Assembly: GCF_000019725.1 (NCBI RefSeq)
Contig: NC_010518.1
Location: 1-36,410 of the forward strand
DNA length: 36,410 nt
Origin: Methylobacterium radiotolerans JCM 2831
GTDB lineage: Bacteria > Pseudomonadota > Alphaproteobacteria > Rhizobiales > Beijerinckiaceae
Reading direction: 5' to 3'
The notes beneath the pieces are model-generated. The model saw only the letters and a program-made list of their open reading frames with translations, searched no databases and was not told where the DNA came from. How positions within the stretch are numbered: the first letter of the stretch is position 1; each line of letters starts with the position of its first letter. Position numbers and translations under genes: made by a program. Shown piece after piece: positions 24,816 through 33,668 of this stretch.

Positions 24816-25490
24816 GGCTCCATCCTCTCAAGAGTTGGAGCCTCCGGAAATCCCGGGGCGGTTCAATCTCTCCGCCCGGGTGATGCGCGTGCTGTCCGAC
24901 TTCACGCCGGACCTGGAGGTGTACTCGATCGACGAGGCGTTCCTGGGCCTCTCTGGCTTTGCCGATCCGGACGCCCTTGCCCGCCAGGCACGCGCCACCG
25001 TCCTCCAGAAAACCGGGATCCCCGTATGTGTCGGGATCAGCACGACCAAGACCCTCGCCAAGGTCGCGAACCGCACAGCCAAGAAGGACCCCGCCAGCGG
25101 AGGGGTCTGCTACCTCCCCAATGACAAGGAGCAGACCGCGGCGCTGGCGGAAATGGACCTTGGCGACGTATGGGGCGTCGGACATCGCATCGTGCAGCGT
25201 TTGGCGGCGATCGGGATCACCACCCCTCTCCAGCTGCGCGACGCGGACCCCACTATGATCCGCCAGCGGTTCAACGTGGTCCTTCAGCGGACCGTCCTAG
25301 AGCTGCAGGGGACACCCTGTCTGGACCTAGAACAGGACAGTCCGGAGAGCAAAACCATCTGCTGCGGCCGAAGTTTCGGGCGGGCGGTGGAAGGATTTTC
25401 CGAGCTGGCCGAGGCGCTGACCGCCTACACCTCCTACGCCGCGCAAAAAATGCGCCGGCAGGGCCTAGCGACCGCCTCCGTCTGTCGGCG

Positions 25491-26306
25491 CCGCGGTGAA
25501 ACTGGTCACCGCAAACGCCGGTTCACGGCCTGCTCACCCGTCGGGTTGAGCTCGAATGGCACATCCTTGGCATTTGTACCGGAGGCGACATCAGGTCAGC
25601 GGGGGTCTTGATGCATGTTGGTCCCGGGCTCCCTCGATTGTGGTTCCGGCTTGAGCCCGGACGTGCACGGTGATCGTCGCCGGACTTGAGAGCCGCTTGG
25701 GTCGGACGTGTCGGATCCGCTGTCTTCCCCGTATCGGGATGCTGATACCGGGCTCACGGTGAGCTTTGTGAGATGGTTCGGCCGGTGGATTGTGGCTCCG
25801 CCGTCCCCTTCCTTCTCGCCGTAGGTCATCCTGGGCTGAGCGGACGGCTTGTGTTCCCGGCCGTGCCGCGCCTGGTTGTCGGATGCGGGCTCTCGTTGTC
25901 AGCACACACCACGCACCTCCGGAGGGCCATTCGCGGCCAGAACCCAGAAAAGCGATTGTTGCGAAGCCACTTGGGCTGGCCAGAGATGGGATCGATCGCC
26001 GACTTCAGGCCGACGACCGGACGCGTGAGGATCGAGGCGATAACGATGCCGATATGAGGTGATCAGGGGCGCAACAACGGTCCGATATGCCCCACACACG
26101 ACATGCCTCGACGCACGGGCATAGGCGCGACAGCCGCGCCGTATGCCGGACGCAAGAGACTGTGATGCCGGGAACAGCTCGGCCATAGTCCGGGGCATAG
26201 AGCAACACGACGACGGGCAGAACGCTGGCGCGATGCGCGCAGATCGTCCGATATGCTCGAGGCAAGGCCGGCAGAGCCCGAACACGAATGGAAGGCAAAC
26301 CGGAGC
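25491..26306. other. Non-coding or decayed stretch between umuC relic and IS
   Basis: About 800 bp. Several overlapping frames exist on both strands but none shows a domain. Between 26049 and 26255 the octamer CCGATATG occurs three times (26049, 26082, 26248), with related GTATGCCGG and GGGGCATAG sequences between. The region reads like repeat-rich IS or intergenic debris. Confidence 0.35.
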
Positions 26307-26309
26307 TAA

Positions 26310-27160
26310 GAGCGTCTAACAAAACCGATGGCGGCGCGTTGAGAGGAGATGGCGAGACCACTCCTTCCCGATGGCCTGTGGGCTGAGATCGCACCGCTGC
26401 TGCCGCCTGAGCCAGCCAAGCCGAAGGGCGGTCGCCCGCGAAGATCTGACCGCGCGGCGTTGACGGGCATCCTGTTCGTGCTCCGCTCAGGCACGCCGTG
26501 GGAGTTGCTTCCGCGCGAGATGGGCTGTGGCTCCGGCATGACCTGCTGGCGACGCTTGCGCGATTGGCAGAAGGCCGGGGTTTGGGACCGCCTGCAACAG
26601 ACGCTGCTCGATCGGCTCGGACGCCGGAACGGCATCGACTTCAGCCGCGCCTCCCTCGACAGCGCCTCCATCGCTGCAAAAAAGGGGGCCCGGCGTCAGG
26701 CCCGAACCCGACCGACCGGGGCAAGCCGGGCACGAAGCGTCACGTCCTCACCGATGCGAAGGGCATCCCGCTCGCGCTGAAGCTGACGGGGGCCAACGTG
26801 CACGACAGCCGGATGCTCGAGGCGGTGGTGGATGCTGTGCCGCCGATCCGCCAGTGCTGGGGACGACCGCGCAAACGCCCGTCCCGGTTGCACGCCGACA
26901 AGGCCTACGATCACCGCCGCTGCCGTCAGGCGCTCACCCGCCGTCGCATCCAGCACCGCATCGCCCGTCGCGGCATCGAGAGCAGCCAACGTCTGGGCCG
27001 GCACAGGTGGGTCGTGGAGCGCACGCTGGCTTGGTTCGCCCAGTTCCGCCGCCTCGCCATCTGCTACGAGCGACGGACCGACATCCACCTCGCCTTCTCC
27101 ACCCTGGCCGCAGCCCTAATCGTCTGGCGCTTCATCGAACGCTGGTTTTGTTAGAGGCTC
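26310..27160 (+). mobile_element. Complete IS5-family (IS1031-type) element, TSD TAA
   Basis: An 851-bp element with near-perfect ends: GAGCGTCTAACAAAACC at left, and GAGCCTCTAACAAAACC read in from the right. It is flanked by TAA (26307-26309 and 27161-27163), matching the TNA target of this group. One two-frame transposase gene. Confidence 0.93.
26349..27154 (+). CDS. IS1031-type transposase (programmed -1 frameshift)
   Basis: The first frame encodes MARPLLPDGLWAEIAPLLPP, GGRPRRSDRAALTGILFVLR, SGTPWELLPREMGCGSGMTC and SRASLDSASIAAKK (first Asp). At the slippery run A6G5 (26678-26688) a -1 shift enters GKPGTKRHVLTDAKGIPLAL, KLTGANVHDSRMLEAVVDAV, RLHADKAYDH (second Asp) and RHRWVVERTLAWFAQFRRLA (Glu), ending at TAG 27154. 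It looks intact. The start is supported by GAGAGGAG just upstream. Confidence 0.9.
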
Positions 27161-27163
27161 TAA

Positions 27164-27400
27164 GTCGATCGACATACGGGGGACGACCCGACTCGAGGTC
27201 CGAAGTGGCTGGGCGCATCACACAGTCCGAGGAGGAAGGGGAAGGTGGACCCATCGGGTGATGGGGGCTGATTTTTGCCGGTCGTGTCGGCGCCGAGATC
27301 CTGGGCTGTGCCAATAGGCTGAGGCGATGATGGCAGCACGGGTGTGCCGGTGTTTTTGCCGGTTCGGCTCGATCGGATGGAGCACCACTGCTCCCTGCAC
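27164..27400. other. Spacer right of IS1031-type element
   Basis: About 235 bp, no gene. TTTTTGCCGGT occurs twice in direct orientation (about 27273 and 27352). Confidence 0.3.
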
Positions 27401-27709
27401 CTTCAGTGCGTGTGGTGTGATGCCCTTCCTTCTGCCGTCCCGCCTACCGTGCCGCTACCGTCTTCTACCGCCTCTTGCTGGACCCGACCGTACCCTGCCG
27501 TGCCCTGTCTTCACCGACGTGCGACGTCGCCGTTCAGGCCGAGACTGGATCCGGCGAGGCCGCCACCCATCCGACGCGCCGTCTCGCGCAGCGGCGGGAA
27601 AGCTGCGGCCACGCCGAGCCACTGAAGGCCCCAGTGGTGCCAGTCCTTGCCAGTGCGTTTGCCAGCGGTCTGCCATGAGTTGGGGGTTATCACACCACAC
27701 GCACTGAAG
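27401..27709. repeat. 309-bp element with perfect 21-bp terminal inverted repeats
   Basis: The first 21 bases (27401-27421, beginning CTTCAGTGCG and ending TGTGAT) are the exact reverse complement of the last 21 (27689-27709). Matching stops at both edges of the 21-mer. The interior encodes no recognisable protein. This is the structure of a MITE-like non-autonomous element or an internally deleted transposon. I see no convincing target duplication. Confidence 0.7.
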
Positions 27710-27826
27710 CGTCTTCGACCCCGTAGAGCTCTTCAGGAACCCAGCTGCGCGGACGGCGTCGATCGAGTTCGACCTGCGGCTTCCGACAATCGTTCAGGCC
27801 GCTCCACAGATCGATATCCGCAAACG
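27710..27826. other. Spacer
   Basis: Short spacer between the inverted-repeat element and the terminator of the Cys4 protein gene; nothing identified. Confidence 0.3.
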
Positions 27827-27852
27827 AAAAGGGCCGACCCGAAGGCCGGCCC
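27827..27852 (-). terminator. Rho-independent terminator of the Cys4 protein gene
   Basis: On the minus strand a 9-bp stem (GGGCCGGCC with GGTCGGCCC, one G-T pair) closed by a TTCG loop is followed by TTTTCG. It lies 24 nt after the stop of the gene at 27876. Confidence 0.78.
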
Positions 27853-27875
27853 CGATCGTCGCGCCGCGGGCGGTT

Positions 27876-28076
27876 CTACTCGGCCGCGGTCATCTCGGCG
27901 GTGTAGTGGCCGCACCAGTCCTGGGCGGCGACCACCGGCCAGAGGCCCTTCGACTCGGGCGCGGGCTGGCTGACCGGCGGGTTGAAGCGGCACAGGCCAG
28001 CATCGTTCTGCGCGACGGTGCCGTTGCCCTTGTGCTCGTCGAAGAAGCGGCAGGTCTCACACTTGGCGTTGGCCAT
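27876..28076 (-). CDS. Small Cys4 protein
   Basis: A 66-aa protein with four cysteines arranged like a metal knuckle: CETCRFF (residues 6-12), LCRFNPPVSQ (about 28-37) and DWCGHYTAE near the end. The spacing and the aromatic residues recall short zinc- or iron-sulfur-binding proteins found in alphaproteobacteria and their phages, sometimes annotated as HiPIP-like. There is no signal peptide. The start (MANAKCETC) has GGAGCC upstream (GTTCCAGGAGCCCGATC). It has its own terminator. The function is unknown; metal binding is inferred. Confidence 0.72.
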   Translation of the reverse strand: MANAKCETCRFFDEHKGNGTVAQNDAGLCRFNPPVSQPAPESKGLWPVVAAQDWCGHYTAEMTAAE

Positions 28077-28295
28077 GATCGGGCTCCTGGAACTGGATGG
28101 CGACCGGCGGCCGTGCTCAGTTGAGAATTGGAATAGATCCAATCTGTTGGTCAATAGCAGGCCGGACGGCGCATCGATCTGTGGACAGGCCTTGCCGTGG
28201 CTGTCCCCCCTGCTCGGCCTGCCGCTAGGCTCAGACTGATCTGCCGCGACAATCAGGATGGTGCGCGGCCAGGGAGAACCGGGACCGCCAGGCAC
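28077..28295. other. Divergent promoter region
   Basis: About 220 bp between the Cys4 protein gene and the exonuclease gene, which diverge. An AT-rich patch at 28120-28160 could hold the promoters. Confidence 0.35.
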
Positions 28296-29192
28296 GTGAG
28301 CCAGCCCCTCGACAGCATCGCCACTGTCCTCGAAGGCACGGGCGACTACCGCGTACTGCGCCGGCTGCAGCCTCTGTCCGACTACCCGGACGCCCCCGAG
28401 GAGCCGACGTTCATCGGCCTGGTGGTCGACGTGGAGACCACCGGCACCGACTTCGGTACGGACGAGGTGATCGAGCTCGGGATCCTGAAATTCGAGTACG
28501 GGGCGAGCGGGCGGATCTACCGGGTGCTCGACACCCTGAACCAGCTGCAAGAGCCACGGAAGCCGATCCCCGTGGAGATCACCCGGCTGACCGGGATCAC
28601 CGACGCCGACGTGGCCGGCCAGCGGATCGACGACGCGGCGGTTGCGCGGATCGCGGCTGACGCTGCGGTCGTGATCGCGCACAACGCCAGCTTCGACTGG
28701 CAGATGTGCGAGCCGCGCTGGCCGGTGTTCCGGGAGAAGAACTGGGGTTGCTCGTGCCACCAGATCCCATGGCGGGCGGAGGGGCACGAGGGCCTGAAGC
28801 TCGGCTACCTGCTGTCCGATTGCGGGTTCTTCCACCGCGGCCATCGGGCGATCGACGACTGCCACGCACTGCTGGCGCTGCTCGCCCGTCCGCTGCAGGC
28901 CTCCGGCCAGTTGGCGCTGGCGGCCTTGCTGGCGACGGCGCGCAAGCCGACGGTGCGGTTGTGGGCGCAGGGATCACCGATCGAGACCAAGGAACTCCTG
29001 AAAGCGCGGCGCTACCGCTGGAGCGGCCGCCGACGCTGCTGGTACGTCGACCTGGACGAGGATCAGATCGAGATCGAGCGGACGTTTCTGAGCGAGGCGA
29101 TCTATCGCCGGCCGATCATCGACCTTCCGGCTGATCGGTTCACGGCCCGGGACCGCTACTCCGCCCGGACCAATCCCGAGCAGGACGCCTAG
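28296..29192 (+). CDS. DnaQ-like 3'-5' exonuclease (DEDDh)
   Basis: A 298-aa exonuclease of the DnaQ superfamily, expected to degrade single-stranded or mismatched 3' ends. Exo I is VVDVETTGTD (Asp and Glu, about 43-52), Exo II is VVIAHNASFDWQM, Exo III is HRAIDDCHALLALL (His and Asp), so the DEDDh set is complete. A C-terminal extra domain (about 206-270) contains KELLKARRYRWSGRRRCWYV, probably for substrate binding. I choose the GTG at 28296 (CCAGGCAC upstream). The longer frame to 28197 has no similarity. It is not a Pol III epsilon subunit, since no clamp-binding tail is seen. Confidence 0.86.
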   Translation: MSQPLDSIATVLEGTGDYRVLRRLQPLSDYPDAPEEPTFIGLVVDVETTGTDFGTDEVIELGILKFEYGASGRIYRVLDTLNQLQEPRKPIPVEITRLTGITDADVAGQRIDDAAVARIAADAAVVIAHNASFDWQMCEPRWPVFREKNWGCSCHQIPWRAEGHEGLKLGYLLSDCGFFHRGHRAIDDCHALLALLARPLQASGQLALAALLATARKPTVRLWAQGSPIETKELLKARRYRWSGRRRCWYVDLDEDQIEIERTFLSEAIYRRPIIDLPADRFTARDRYSARTNPEQDA

Positions 29193-29265
29193 ACGGGAAA
29201 AGCCCTACGTGGCCGGCTCCTTCGCATAAGGGCGGCGTTATGGGATGGCTCGCAGCGAGGCAGCG

Positions 29266-29640
29266 TCAGTTCAGCTTGCTGAAGACGGTCGAGGAGACAT
29301 GATCGAGGCCCACCATGGACTCGGAATGACCGACGATCAGGTAGTCGCCAGGGCGCAGATGCGCGGCGAGGCGCGCGACCACGGCCTTCTGGGTCGGCTT
29401 GTCGAAGTAGATCAGCACGTTGCGGCAGAAGACGAGGTCGACGTCTCGGTCGATCGGGTAGACCTCGTCCATCAGGTTGAGCTGCTGGAAACGCACCCGG
29501 GCGCGCAGCTCCGGCACGATCCGCCACTCGCGCCGGGCCCGGTCGCGCGCGACCATCACGTAGCGCCGCCGCAGGTCCGGCGGCACGGCGGCCAGCATCT
29601 CCTCCGGGTAGATCGCCGTGCGGGCACGGTCGGCGGCCAT
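29266..29640 (-). pseudogene. cheR: cheR methyltransferase C-terminal fragment
   Basis: The C-terminal part of a CheR-type chemotaxis methyltransferase: IYPEEMLAAVPPDLRRRYVM, RARVRFQQLNLMDEVYPIDR, DVDLVFCRNVLIYFDKPTQK (the FCRNVLIYFD signature), HLRPGDYLIVGHSESM. The SAM-binding N-terminal part is absent, and upstream of about 29640 the sequence becomes unrelated and AT-rich. It lies downstream of the EAL-CZB gene on the same strand. Non-functional remnant. Confidence 0.86.
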
Positions 29641-29700
29641 GTCGTGCAGGAACCAATACCTTCGAGCTGTAAAACTTGAAACCGTATTTCTTTACATAAA

Positions 29701-30843
29701 TTAATCCTGGCTGGCCTCGCAGCGGTAGCGTGGGATAGGATTGGCTAGCTCTTGCTCCAAGGCTTGCCGGAAACTCTGTGCGCAGGCATGCCACGCCACC
29801 GGATCGTTTTCGTACTGGGCCATGACCTCATGGAACTGCTTATGTGCTTTGCCAAAAACAGTATCATGCAGTCCTTGCCTGTCAAAATACTTTCCAATGC
29901 TGCACGCATGCGGATCTTTTGATGCGTCTCGCCACGCGATCGGTAGCGGCTGGCTCATCAGAGTATGGCAAGTCTCGACAACGCGCAGATGACCCGCGTA
30001 TGCTCCGAGCAACGAGCGTGGCACTAGATCTTGGTCGCCGCGGCACGCGCCGCGCGCCGCCAGCCAATCGGCGGCGGCATCCTCGGGCATAGGGCGGGCG
30101 ATGCCATAGCCTTGGCCAAACTCGACGCCGAGTACCCGCAGTGCGTCCCGGATCTCAGCGGTCTCAACGCCCTCGACAACCAACCGTTTTCCGATGCTAC
30201 GGGCGAGGCTCTGGAGGCTGTGAACGAAGTGTAAGTCGTGTGGTCGCTCGTTGAGGCCCCGGGCAAAGGACTGGTCGAGTTTCATGACGTCCACCGGGAG
30301 GTTGCGTAGGTTCGTCAAAGACGAGTAGGCGCTACCGATGTCGTCGAGGGCGACTCGAATGCCGATGGCGCGCACCTCATCCAAACGCCGCGACATGCCA
30401 ACAAAATCAGTTGTGGCGTGGCCTTCCAAAAGCTCGAGCACCAGGGCTCCTGGCTGTGCGAGAGTATGCCGGTCAATCAGCTCGTGTAGTAAGTCTACGA
30501 ACCCGTGTTCGAGCACGAGCGGAATTTCCACATTTATGCTGACATAGGGGCCAGCACCGCCACCGACGATCTTGTGGCGAAAGGTCATTGCCTGTCCGAG
30601 CATCGTTCGAAACAGAGCAGCAAGAGCACTGCTTGATAGACCTGGTAGGAATTCCGCTGGGCTGAGTAGTTCGCCGTTACGATGCAAACGAGCAAGGGCT
30701 TCGAAGCCAACCACTTCCCCGGTGCGGAGGTTCTCGATCGGTTGAAAAACCGCCTGTATGGGTGACTCCGATTGAGGGATACCTCGAGCCTCGCAATGCG
30801 CGTCAAGCCGAAGCTCGCTCACCTCAGCTATGGCCGACGTCAT
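29701..30843 (-). CDS. EAL phosphodiesterase with CZB-like zinc sensor
   Basis: A 380-aa c-di-GMP enzyme. The EAL domain spans about 28-270: GFEALARL (EAL 48-50), SINVEIPLVL, LELLEGHATTD, ALDDIGSAYSSLTNL, VMKLDQSFARGL, VVEGVET, GQGYGIARP. Most catalytic residues are present, although the DDFGTG loop is DDIGSA. The C-terminal part (about 288-370) resembles the CZB zinc-binding domain of chemoreceptors: GHLRVVETCHTLMSQPLPIA, HACSIGKYFDR, GKAHKQFHEVM. This suggests zinc- or oxidant-controlled c-di-GMP hydrolysis. No TM segments. Divergent from the PAS-GGDEF-EAL gene and possibly antagonistic to it. Confidence 0.88.
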   Translation of the reverse strand: MTSAIAEVSELRLDAHCEARGIPQSESPIQAVFQPIENLRTGEVVGFEALARLHRNGELLSPAEFLPGLSSSALAALFRTMLGQAMTFRHKIVGGGAGPYVSINVEIPLVLEHGFVDLLHELIDRHTLAQPGALVLELLEGHATTDFVGMSRRLDEVRAIGIRVALDDIGSAYSSLTNLRNLPVDVMKLDQSFARGLNERPHDLHFVHSLQSLARSIGKRLVVEGVETAEIRDALRVLGVEFGQGYGIARPMPEDAAADWLAARGACRGDQDLVPRSLLGAYAGHLRVVETCHTLMSQPLPIAWRDASKDPHACSIGKYFDRQGLHDTVFGKAHKQFHEVMAQYENDPVAWHACAQSFRQALEQELANPIPRYRCEASQD

Positions 30844-31196
30844 GACAACCCTCGCTTAAGTCGAGCTAAGTCTTGGTCGGCGACTCATTTCGTCCTATCC
30901 TGCCGGACTATTTCGTAATTATATTTAAGAAACTTTAATGACGCACGGTGCGGTCTTTGCAAGCCGCATGAAGTGCCACGGCTCATTCACCATCCCGACT
31001 GGCAACGCGCGTAGCGTCGACTGGTGTAGACAGTAATCTGGATCGACATTGAACAGGAAGACTGCTTCCTCAGCGATCTGTCTGCGGATGTATATAAAAA
31101 TGGGTGGTGGCATAAAAAATGTCTGATGTCCTTGCCTTATTAGGACAAGGCGCGACTTTGCTGTAAGGATGGTAGAACGTTGCCGAGGACACAGCT
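30844..31196. promoter_or_regulatory. Shared divergent promoter region of two c-di-GMP genes
   Basis: This 353-bp region separates the EAL-CZB gene (leftward) from the GGDEF-EAL gene (rightward) and must hold both promoters. AT-rich tracts lie near 30905-30940 and 31085-31120. A 62-codon minus frame (30925-31113) is open but has no ribosome site or domain. Confidence 0.5.
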
Positions 31197-33026
31197 GTGC
31201 CCCATCCTGATCTGAGACTTGTCGAGGCCGCTGAAAGCCCAAGTGATGGGGTGATCGTGCGACGCGCAGACATGGCGGCATCCAATCAGGGCGAAGACGT
31301 ATGCACGAACGCGGCGCTCGGCGAGGCTTTCAACAGGGCTATCCCGAGCTTGGCCGTCACTGAACGGGATCGCCTGTTCGAAGCCGCTTTGCAGAACATG
31401 ATCCAGGGATTGTGCATGTTCGACGCGCAGTCCCGCCTCGTCGTATCGAACCAGCGCTACCGCGACATCTTCGGCATCCCGCAGGACATGATCCTCACGG
31501 GTATGACCCAGCACGAGATCTGCGCCTCGCTGGTCGCGCGTGGCCTTTACGCGCCAGGCCTTACCCTCGAGCAGATCGAGCGTAGCACCCGGGACGCGCT
31601 ACAATCGATCGAGCCCGTTCCAATCACGCGCGAACTCACCAACGGCCGCACGCTGGCGATCAACTATCGTGTCATCGACGGTGGCGGCTGGGTCTCGACC
31701 TTCGAGGACATCACCGAGCAGCGGCGAAGCGCGGAGCGCATCGCCTACCTGGCCCATCACGATGCTCTGACCGACCTCGCCAACATCCGGGCGATGCGCC
31801 AGGGGTACCGCGACTTGGTCGAGGCGCGGGACGACGAGCGGCTGCTGCTGGCGATGTTCTACATCGACCTCGATCGCTTCAAATTCGTCAACGACACCTA
31901 CGGGCACGCGGCCGGCGACGAGCTTCTGCAGCAGGTCGCCGCGCGGCTGCGGAGGAACACGCGGCGGGGCGATGTCGTGGCCCGCCTCGGCGGCGACGAG
32001 TTCGCGCTCGTGCAGCGCGTGAGCGTCGAGGCCGCCGCGACGACGACCGCCCAGCGCCTCGTCAACGTTCTGTCGGAGCCGTTCGATCTCGCTTGCGGCC
32101 GCGTCCATACCGGCGCCAGCATCGGCCTCGCGATCCGCGCGGTCGAGGATCTGGACATGGACCCGCTGCTGCACGATGCCGATCTCGCCCTGCGCCATTC
32201 GAAGACCGAGGGACGCGGCATCGTCAGCGTCTTCGAGGCCGGCATGTCGGAAGCCTTCGAGGCGCGCCGCCGGATCGAGGCCGACCTCCAGGCCGCCCTG
32301 GCGGCGGAGCAGTTCGAGCTGCACTACCAGACCCTCGTCGATGCCCGCGACGGGCATGTCGCCGGCGTCGAGGCGCTGGTGCGCTGGCGCCATCCAACGC
32401 GCGGCCTGCTCCCGCCGCTGTCGTTCATCCCTCTGGCCGAGGAATCCGGCCTGATCCTGCCTCTCGGCCGCTGGATCCTCGCGCGCGCTTGCCGGGATGC
32501 TTTGGCATGGCCCGAGACCGTCGACGTCGCCGTCAACGTCTCCAGCGTCCAGCTGCGTCAGAAGGGCTTCGGCGCGGAGGTGCTCGCGGTGTTGGCAGAG
32601 ACCGGTCTGGCCGCCGCGCGGCTGGAGATCGAGATCACCGAGAACTCGCTGCTGGAGGAGAGCGAGGCGACCCGGGACAATCTCGCCACACTCCACGGCG
32701 CTGGCATCCGCATCGTTATGGACGATTTCGGCACCGGCTACTCGTCCCTGAGCTATCTGCGCCGGTTCCCGATCGACAAGATCAAGATCGATCGCTCGTT
32801 CATGAGCGAGGCCGAGACGAGCGCCGACGCGCGTGCCATCATCCGCGCGGTGGCGAGCCTGGGCGTCAGCCTCGGCATCACCACGGTGGTCGAGGGCGTC
32901 GAGACGGCGCAGCAGCTGGAACTCGCCCGGGCCGAGGGTGTCGGGCAGGTCCAGGGCTACCTTCTCAGCCGGCCGCAGCCGCAGGCCTCGCTGTCGAGAA
33001 CAGGCCTTCCGAAGCATGTGTGGTGA
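31197..33026 (+). CDS. PAS-GGDEF-EAL c-di-GMP protein
   Basis: A 609-aa cytoplasmic signalling protein. A PAS-like domain (about 60-175; MIQGLCMFDAQSRLVVSNQR) ends in the STFEDITEQRRSAERI linker. The GGDEF domain (185-345) has FYIDLDRFKFVNDTYGHAAG and an intact GGDEF (265-269), with an RxxD product-inhibition site RRGD (256-259) five residues before it. The EAL domain (355-600) has EAL (392-394), NVSSVQ, EITENSL, MDDFGTGYSSLSYL, KIKIDRSF, VEGVET and GYLLSRP. Both domains look catalytically complete. The GTG start at 31197 has GAGGA upstream. Net activity cannot be predicted. Confidence 0.93.
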   Translation: MPHPDLRLVEAAESPSDGVIVRRADMAASNQGEDVCTNAALGEAFNRAIPSLAVTERDRLFEAALQNMIQGLCMFDAQSRLVVSNQRYRDIFGIPQDMILTGMTQHEICASLVARGLYAPGLTLEQIERSTRDALQSIEPVPITRELTNGRTLAINYRVIDGGGWVSTFEDITEQRRSAERIAYLAHHDALTDLANIRAMRQGYRDLVEARDDERLLLAMFYIDLDRFKFVNDTYGHAAGDELLQQVAARLRRNTRRGDVVARLGGDEFALVQRVSVEAAATTTAQRLVNVLSEPFDLACGRVHTGASIGLAIRAVEDLDMDPLLHDADLALRHSKTEGRGIVSVFEAGMSEAFEARRRIEADLQAALAAEQFELHYQTLVDARDGHVAGVEALVRWRHPTRGLLPPLSFIPLAEESGLILPLGRWILARACRDALAWPETVDVAVNVSSVQLRQKGFGAEVLAVLAETGLAAARLEIEITENSLLEESEATRDNLATLHGAGIRIVMDDFGTGYSSLSYLRRFPIDKIKIDRSFMSEAETSADARAIIRAVASLGVSLGITTVVEGVETAQQLELARAEGVGQVQGYLLSRPQPQASLSRTGLPKHVW

Positions 33027-33329
33027 GCTGCGCGGTCATCGTCGAAATCGCAAAGACGTCTACGGAGGGCCGGGTGCGATCTGTGCTGAAAAAGTCGGTA
33101 CCGGAGCTGCCCTGCCAGGGGCCGTTTGGTGCGGTTCAGTGAACTGCGCGGCCTGTTCGCATTGTCTGGGTTACGGAACAAGCTGCGAAAGGATCTTTCG
33201 CGGCCGCCATGAACTCATCTGGCGCTGCGCGAGACGGTGCCGGCAGAGCCGGACATGTCGCAACGAGGTCTTATTCATCGGACCTCTCCGTAAACTGCGA
33301 AAAACTAACGATGTTGACTGGAGCGAAGC
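33027..33329. other. Spacer, possible IS debris
   Basis: About 300 bp between the GGDEF-EAL gene and the 112-aa gene, with frames but no recognisable protein. Uncertain origin. Confidence 0.3.
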
Positions 33330-33668
33330 TCAAACCATGAGTGTGTCGCCGACAAGATTGCGCTGAAACGCCTCGATCATCGCCGCACGCCGACTTGGGC
33401 TGACTAGCAGGCGGACGGCCAGGGGAGCGTCCCAAAAGATGGTCACTTCGCTCTCGGTTAGGACGGCCCAGAAGGTTACCGCGGCCGCGCGGACCTCCAG
33501 CACTCGGTCGGAAAGCCATATTGCGTGCGGCCTCTCCGGGATCAGCCAACGGGCAAGCCGCTCGTCCCAAAGCGCGAGATGGTGGTCGATCCGCGCGTCG
33601 ATCAGAGCACGTCGGTCGCAGCCAAGTGGCCATGCGACGGGCAGCCGGCACAGCAACTCCCGGCTCAC
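33330..33668 (-). CDS. Unrecognised 112-aa protein of the ATPase operon
   Basis: The last gene of the operon, starting with GTG at 33668 and overlapping the stop of the ATPase-like gene (GTGA), which strongly supports translation. The sequence is soluble: LIDARIDHHLALWDERLARW, LSDRVLEVRAAAVTFWAVLT, VTIFWDAPLAVRLLVSPSRR, AMIEAFQRNLVG. I see no known domain. Coupling to the membrane proteins suggests a cytoplasmic accessory factor. Confidence 0.72.
   Translation of the reverse strand: MSRELLCRLPVAWPLGCDRRALIDARIDHHLALWDERLARWLIPERPHAIWLSDRVLEVRAAAVTFWAVLTESEVTIFWDAPLAVRLLVSPSRRAAMIEAFQRNLVGDTLMV

Noticed and set aside
30925..31113. A 62-codon minus-strand frame in the divergent promoter region
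   Set aside because: The only purine-rich site is too far from the start, no domain is visible, and the region must hold two promoters.
31599..33017. A 472-codon open frame antisense to the GGDEF-EAL gene
   Set aside because: It is a composition artefact of high-GC coding DNA. The plus strand has intact GGDEF and EAL motifs and the antisense product has no domain.
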